Positions 11,396 to 13,138 of a stretch of DNA of 13,138 nucleotides are shown here, piece after piece (position 1 is the stretch's first letter; the number at the start of each line of letters is the position of its first letter). The stretch spans positions 1-13,138 of the forward strand of contig DASZCR010000272.1 of the NCBI GenBank assembly GCA_035942915.1, read 5' to 3'. A program made the translations under genes and the position numbers. Below the pieces are notes generated by a model. That model worked only from the letters and a program-made list of their open reading frames with translations. It was not told where the DNA came from and did not search any database. The DNA is from DASZCR01 sp035942915 (lineage in GTDB: Bacteria > Acidobacteriota > Blastocatellia > Pyrinomonadales > Pyrinomonadaceae).

Positions 11396-11401
11396 CGAGG
11401 T
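11396..11401 (+). promoter_or_regulatory. Ribosome-binding site of ychF
   Basis: CGAGGT contains the Shine-Dalgarno core GAGG (11397-11400), five bases before the ATG at 11406. This good spacing, with the conserved YchF N-terminus (MLRAGIVGLPNVGKST), fixes the start and excludes the overlapping upstream ATG at 11347, which is in another frame. Confidence 0.7.
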
Positions 11402-11405
11402 CTCT

Positions 11406-12509
11406 ATGCTTCGTGCAGGCATCGTCGGGCTGCCCAACGTCGGCAAGTCCACACTCTTTAACGCGCTCACGGCGCAGCAGGATTCGACGCTGGCCGCCAA
11501 CTACCCGTTCGCCACCATCGAGCCGAACGTCGGCGTCGTGCCCGTGCCGGACGAGCGGCTCGAACCGCTTGCGCGTCTCGTCAAGACCGACACCATCATC
11601 CCTGCGACGGTCGAGTTTTTAGACATCGCCGGACTCGTGCGCGGCGCGTCGCAGGGCGAAGGCTTGGGCAATCAGTTCCTCGCCAACATCCGCGAGACGG
11701 ACGCCGTCGTGCAAGTCGTCCGCTGCTTCGAGGACGACAACGTTGTCCACGTCGAAGGCTCTGTTGACCCGCGCCGCGACATCGACACGATACAGGTGGA
11801 ACTGGCGCTGGCAGACCTCTCGACGGCCGAGCGTCGCCGCGAACGCGCGCAGAAGAACGCGAAAGGGGGCGACAAGGCTGCGAAGGCCGAGATTGAAGTC
11901 ATCGATAAGTTGCTCGTCGCGCTCTCCGACGGCAAGCCCGCGCGCACGGTCGAATTGACGCCGGAGGAGCGCGCCATCGCGCGCGGTCTCTTCCTGCTCA
12001 CGACGAAGCCGACCATCTACGCCGCCAACGTCGATGAAGCGACGCTGGCCGCGCCCGACTCCGACCGGCACGTCGCGGCCGTGCGCGAGACGGCCGCCGC
12101 CGAAGGCGCGGAGTTCGTCATCATCTGCGCACAGATTGAGGCCGAACTTGTCGCGCTGGCGCCCGACGACCGGCGCGGTTATCTGCAATCGCTCGGCGTC
12201 GAAGGCAGCGGCGTCGATGAGTTAATCCGCAGCGCCTACCGTCTGCTCGGCCTGATGTCATTCCTGACGGCGGGCGAGAAAGAGGTGCGCGCATGGACTA
12301 TCCCGCAGGGAACCCGCGCACCGCAGGCGGCAGGCGTCATCCACTCAGACATCGAGCGCGGCTTCATCCGCGCAGAGGTCATCAGCTACGACGACCTGAT
12401 GCGCGCCGGCTCCTACGCCGCCGCCCGCGAACAAGGCTTGATGCGACTCGAAGGCAAAGAGTACATCATGCGCGAAGGCGACGTAGTGCATTTCCGCTTC
12501 AACGTCTGA
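11406..12509 (+). CDS. ychF: Redox-regulated ATPase YchF (OLA1 family)
   Basis: 367 residues, close to the usual 363-366. It is an Obg-related P-loop NTPase. G1/Walker A is GLPNVGKST (8-16). The switch II DxxG is DIAGLV (73-78), with hydrophobic residues where most GTPases carry the catalytic Gln. G4 is NVDE (208-211) in place of NKxD, the change that gives YchF/OLA1 proteins their ATP preference. A helical coiled-coil insertion lies at about 130-195, and a C-terminal TGS domain at about 282-366, ending GDVVHFRFNV. YchF is cytoplasmic and associates with ribosomes. Family members influence translation initiation and oxidative-stress responses. The common genomic partner pth is not next to it here. 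The gene is apparently monocistronic: it diverges from the GT-C operon and ends about 47 bases before a strong hairpin shared with a convergent gene. Nothing in it looks damaged or unusual. Confidence 0.98.
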   Translation: MLRAGIVGLPNVGKSTLFNALTAQQDSTLAANYPFATIEPNVGVVPVPDERLEPLARLVKTDTIIPATVEFLDIAGLVRGASQGEGLGNQFLANIRETDAVVQVVRCFEDDNVVHVEGSVDPRRDIDTIQVELALADLSTAERRRERAQKNAKGGDKAAKAEIEVIDKLLVALSDGKPARTVELTPEERAIARGLFLLTTKPTIYAANVDEATLAAPDSDRHVAAVRETAAAEGAEFVIICAQIEAELVALAPDDRRGYLQSLGVEGSGVDELIRSAYRLLGLMSFLTAGEKEVRAWTIPQGTRAPQAAGVIHSDIERGFIRAEVISYDDLMRAGSYAAAREQGLMRLEGKEYIMREGDVVHFRFNV

Positions 12510-12550
12510 GACGCTGTTATCGCGAGCGTTCTCAGATTATCTCCTGCTAC

Positions 12551-12584
12551 AAAAAACGGGAGGGGCACAGTCTAGCCCCTCCCG
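12551..12584 (-). terminator. Strong intrinsic terminator, best on minus strand, possibly bidirectional
   Basis: A perfect 10-base-pair stem, CGGGAGGGGC (12557-12566) and GCCCCTCCCG (12575-12584), closes an 8-base loop. On the minus strand the stem is followed directly by six T (complement of A at 12551-12556), a textbook intrinsic terminator for the small Cys-rich gene that ends at 12611. On the plus strand the stem is followed by a T-poor stretch, so for ychF it is weaker but may still act, as convergent genes often share one hairpin. Confidence 0.88.
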
Positions 12585-12610
12585 CCGTTGAATCTTTCGC
12601 TTAATACTTG

Positions 12611-12901
12611 CTAAGGCTGGATACCACACACGCCGGTACTCGTACAAACTTCACAGCACTGACCGATGTAGCGATAACTATAATAGGGCGTCCTCTCACC
12701 CCACACGCGATGTCCTTGCCAGCAGATGTACTCATCGACACCGACTATCGTCGTGCGAGTTGCATCGCTATAGTAGGTAGTCCGCTCCGCGTGGCACGGT
12801 TGGCCGGGGGTAAAGAAATCTTCGGCAAGCACTGCCACCGCCGGCACCAGCAGGACGACGAGAACGATAAGCCTTGGGTAGCTGCGCAATTTCTTTAGCA
12901 T
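12611..12901 (-). CDS. Small exported six-cysteine protein, possibly DUF6289-like
   Basis: 96 residues. A clear signal peptide, MLKKLRSYPR then LIVLVVLLVPAVAVLA, is probably cleaved after Ala26, leaving about 70 residues. The mature part has six Cys (36, 60, 82, 83, 86, 92), an even number that allows three disulfides, and two related Tyr pairs: TTYYSDATRTTIVG (41-54) and WGERTPYYSY (67-76). The layout YYSDAT, Cys, WG, T, YY recalls small exported proteins named DUF6289; this is from memory and uncertain. No function is known to me. The gene stands alone and is fully equipped: promoter (12977-13005), Shine-Dalgarno AAGGAG and terminator (12551-12584). Hand-counted GC is about 55%, clearly below the 63-65% of neighbours, which may reflect Tyr/Thr content or transfer. 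Expression is probably substantial given these signals. Confidence 0.85.
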   Translation of the reverse strand: MLKKLRSYPRLIVLVVLLVPAVAVLAEDFFTPGQPCHAERTTYYSDATRTTIVGVDEYICWQGHRVWGERTPYYSYRYIGQCCEVCTSTGVCGIQP

Positions 12902-12907
12902 TGGGTT

Positions 12908-12913
12908 CTCCTT
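12908..12913 (-). promoter_or_regulatory. Strong ribosome-binding site of the Cys-rich gene
   Basis: On the minus strand AAGGAG lies six bases before the ATG at 12901. It is the best Shine-Dalgarno sequence in the window, fixes the start, and shows that this short frame is a real gene. Confidence 0.85.
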
Positions 12914-12976
12914 CGTGAAGATGAGGTAAAACCGGTGAGGTTGAGGGGCTTTCGTCTATAGAAAAGGGATGCCGCC

Positions 12977-13005
12977 AAAATACGCTCGGCGAGGTGGGGT
13001 GTCAA
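12977..13005 (-). promoter_or_regulatory. Sigma70-like promoter of the Cys-rich gene
   Basis: On the minus strand a perfect -35 TTGACA (13000-13005) is followed after exactly 17 bases by TATTTT (12977-12982, 4 of 6 to the -10 consensus). Transcription would begin near 12970, giving an untranslated leader of about 70 bases. A second AT-rich box TATAGA (12955-12960) in the leader lacks a well-placed -35. Nothing coding was recognised in the 237 bases from 12902 to the window end. Confidence 0.55.
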
Positions 13006-13030
13006 TAGAGAGGTCAGAGATTCGTATTGC

Positions 13031-13076
13031 CGGCTAAGAGAAAGAGCGACGCGCGCGCGTGTACGGCTCTCAGCCG
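13031..13076. repeat. Imperfect inverted repeat with alternating CG loop
   Basis: Arms CGGCTAAGAG (13031-13040) and CTCTCAGCCG (13067-13076) pair at 9 of 10 positions around a 26-base loop. The loop contains a 16-base alternating purine-pyrimidine run (about 13049-13064, ACGCGCGCGCG followed by TGTAC), a sequence type prone to Z-DNA. It lies about 25 bases upstream of the -35 of the small Cys-rich gene and could be a regulator site or the end of an unseen transcript. Chance cannot be excluded in GC-rich DNA. Confidence 0.3.
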
Positions 13077-13138
13077 AGCATGAGCGCGAGCGGAGAAGGA
13101 ACAGAAAGCGAGACGGGCGCGGCGTGAGAGATTCACAC

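Noticed and set aside
12608..12898. 96-codon plus-strand frame opposite the Cys-rich gene
   Set aside because: The minus-strand gene has the signal peptide, Shine-Dalgarno sequence, promoter and oriented terminator; the plus-strand frame has none of these.

Overview
The window looks like ordinary chromosome from a GC-rich Gram-negative-type bacterium (about 63-65% GC in the main genes, by hand count of sample lines). The gene content (a hemolysin/CorC-type membrane protein, SMC, YchF and an Agl23-type glycosyltransferase-like protein) and the flavour of the unknown proteins fit Acidobacteriota, perhaps Blastocatellia. That placement is inference. No rRNA, tRNA, CRISPR array, insertion sequence or phage gene was seen.

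Layout. At the left edge is the 3' part of a YheT-type alpha/beta hydrolase (+). It is followed by a CNNM/CBS/CorC_HlyC membrane protein (+) and a 41-residue single-pass membrane miniprotein (+). Converging on these from the right is a minus-strand pair: smc, starting at 7282 behind a good sigma70-like promoter, and a secreted protein of unknown function that starts 2 bases after the smc stop. Upstream of smc on the same strand is a second pair, transcribed from about 11266. It encodes a large polytopic GT-C-like membrane protein and then an Agl23/TIGR03663-type membrane protein, 16 bases apart. Divergent from this pair is ychF (+). Convergent with ychF, and separated from it by a strong hairpin terminator, is a small monocistronic minus-strand gene for an exported six-cysteine protein. 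It has its own promoter, a strong ribosome-binding site and the terminator.

How the genes relate. The two membrane proteins at 7471-11248 probably work together in lipid-linked sugar transfer or surface glycan assembly, because Agl23-type proteins are often encoded beside another large hydrophobic membrane protein. SMC compacts and segregates the chromosome, and its tight coupling to an exported unknown is unusual. YchF is a translation-associated ATPase.

Points most worth a second look: an acidic-then-basic insertion of about 90 residues in the SMC head; the small exported Cys-rich protein with complete expression signals and lower GC; the membrane glycosyltransferase-like pair; and the 41-residue membrane miniprotein. 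I found no clear defence, mobile or otherwise new multi-gene system.
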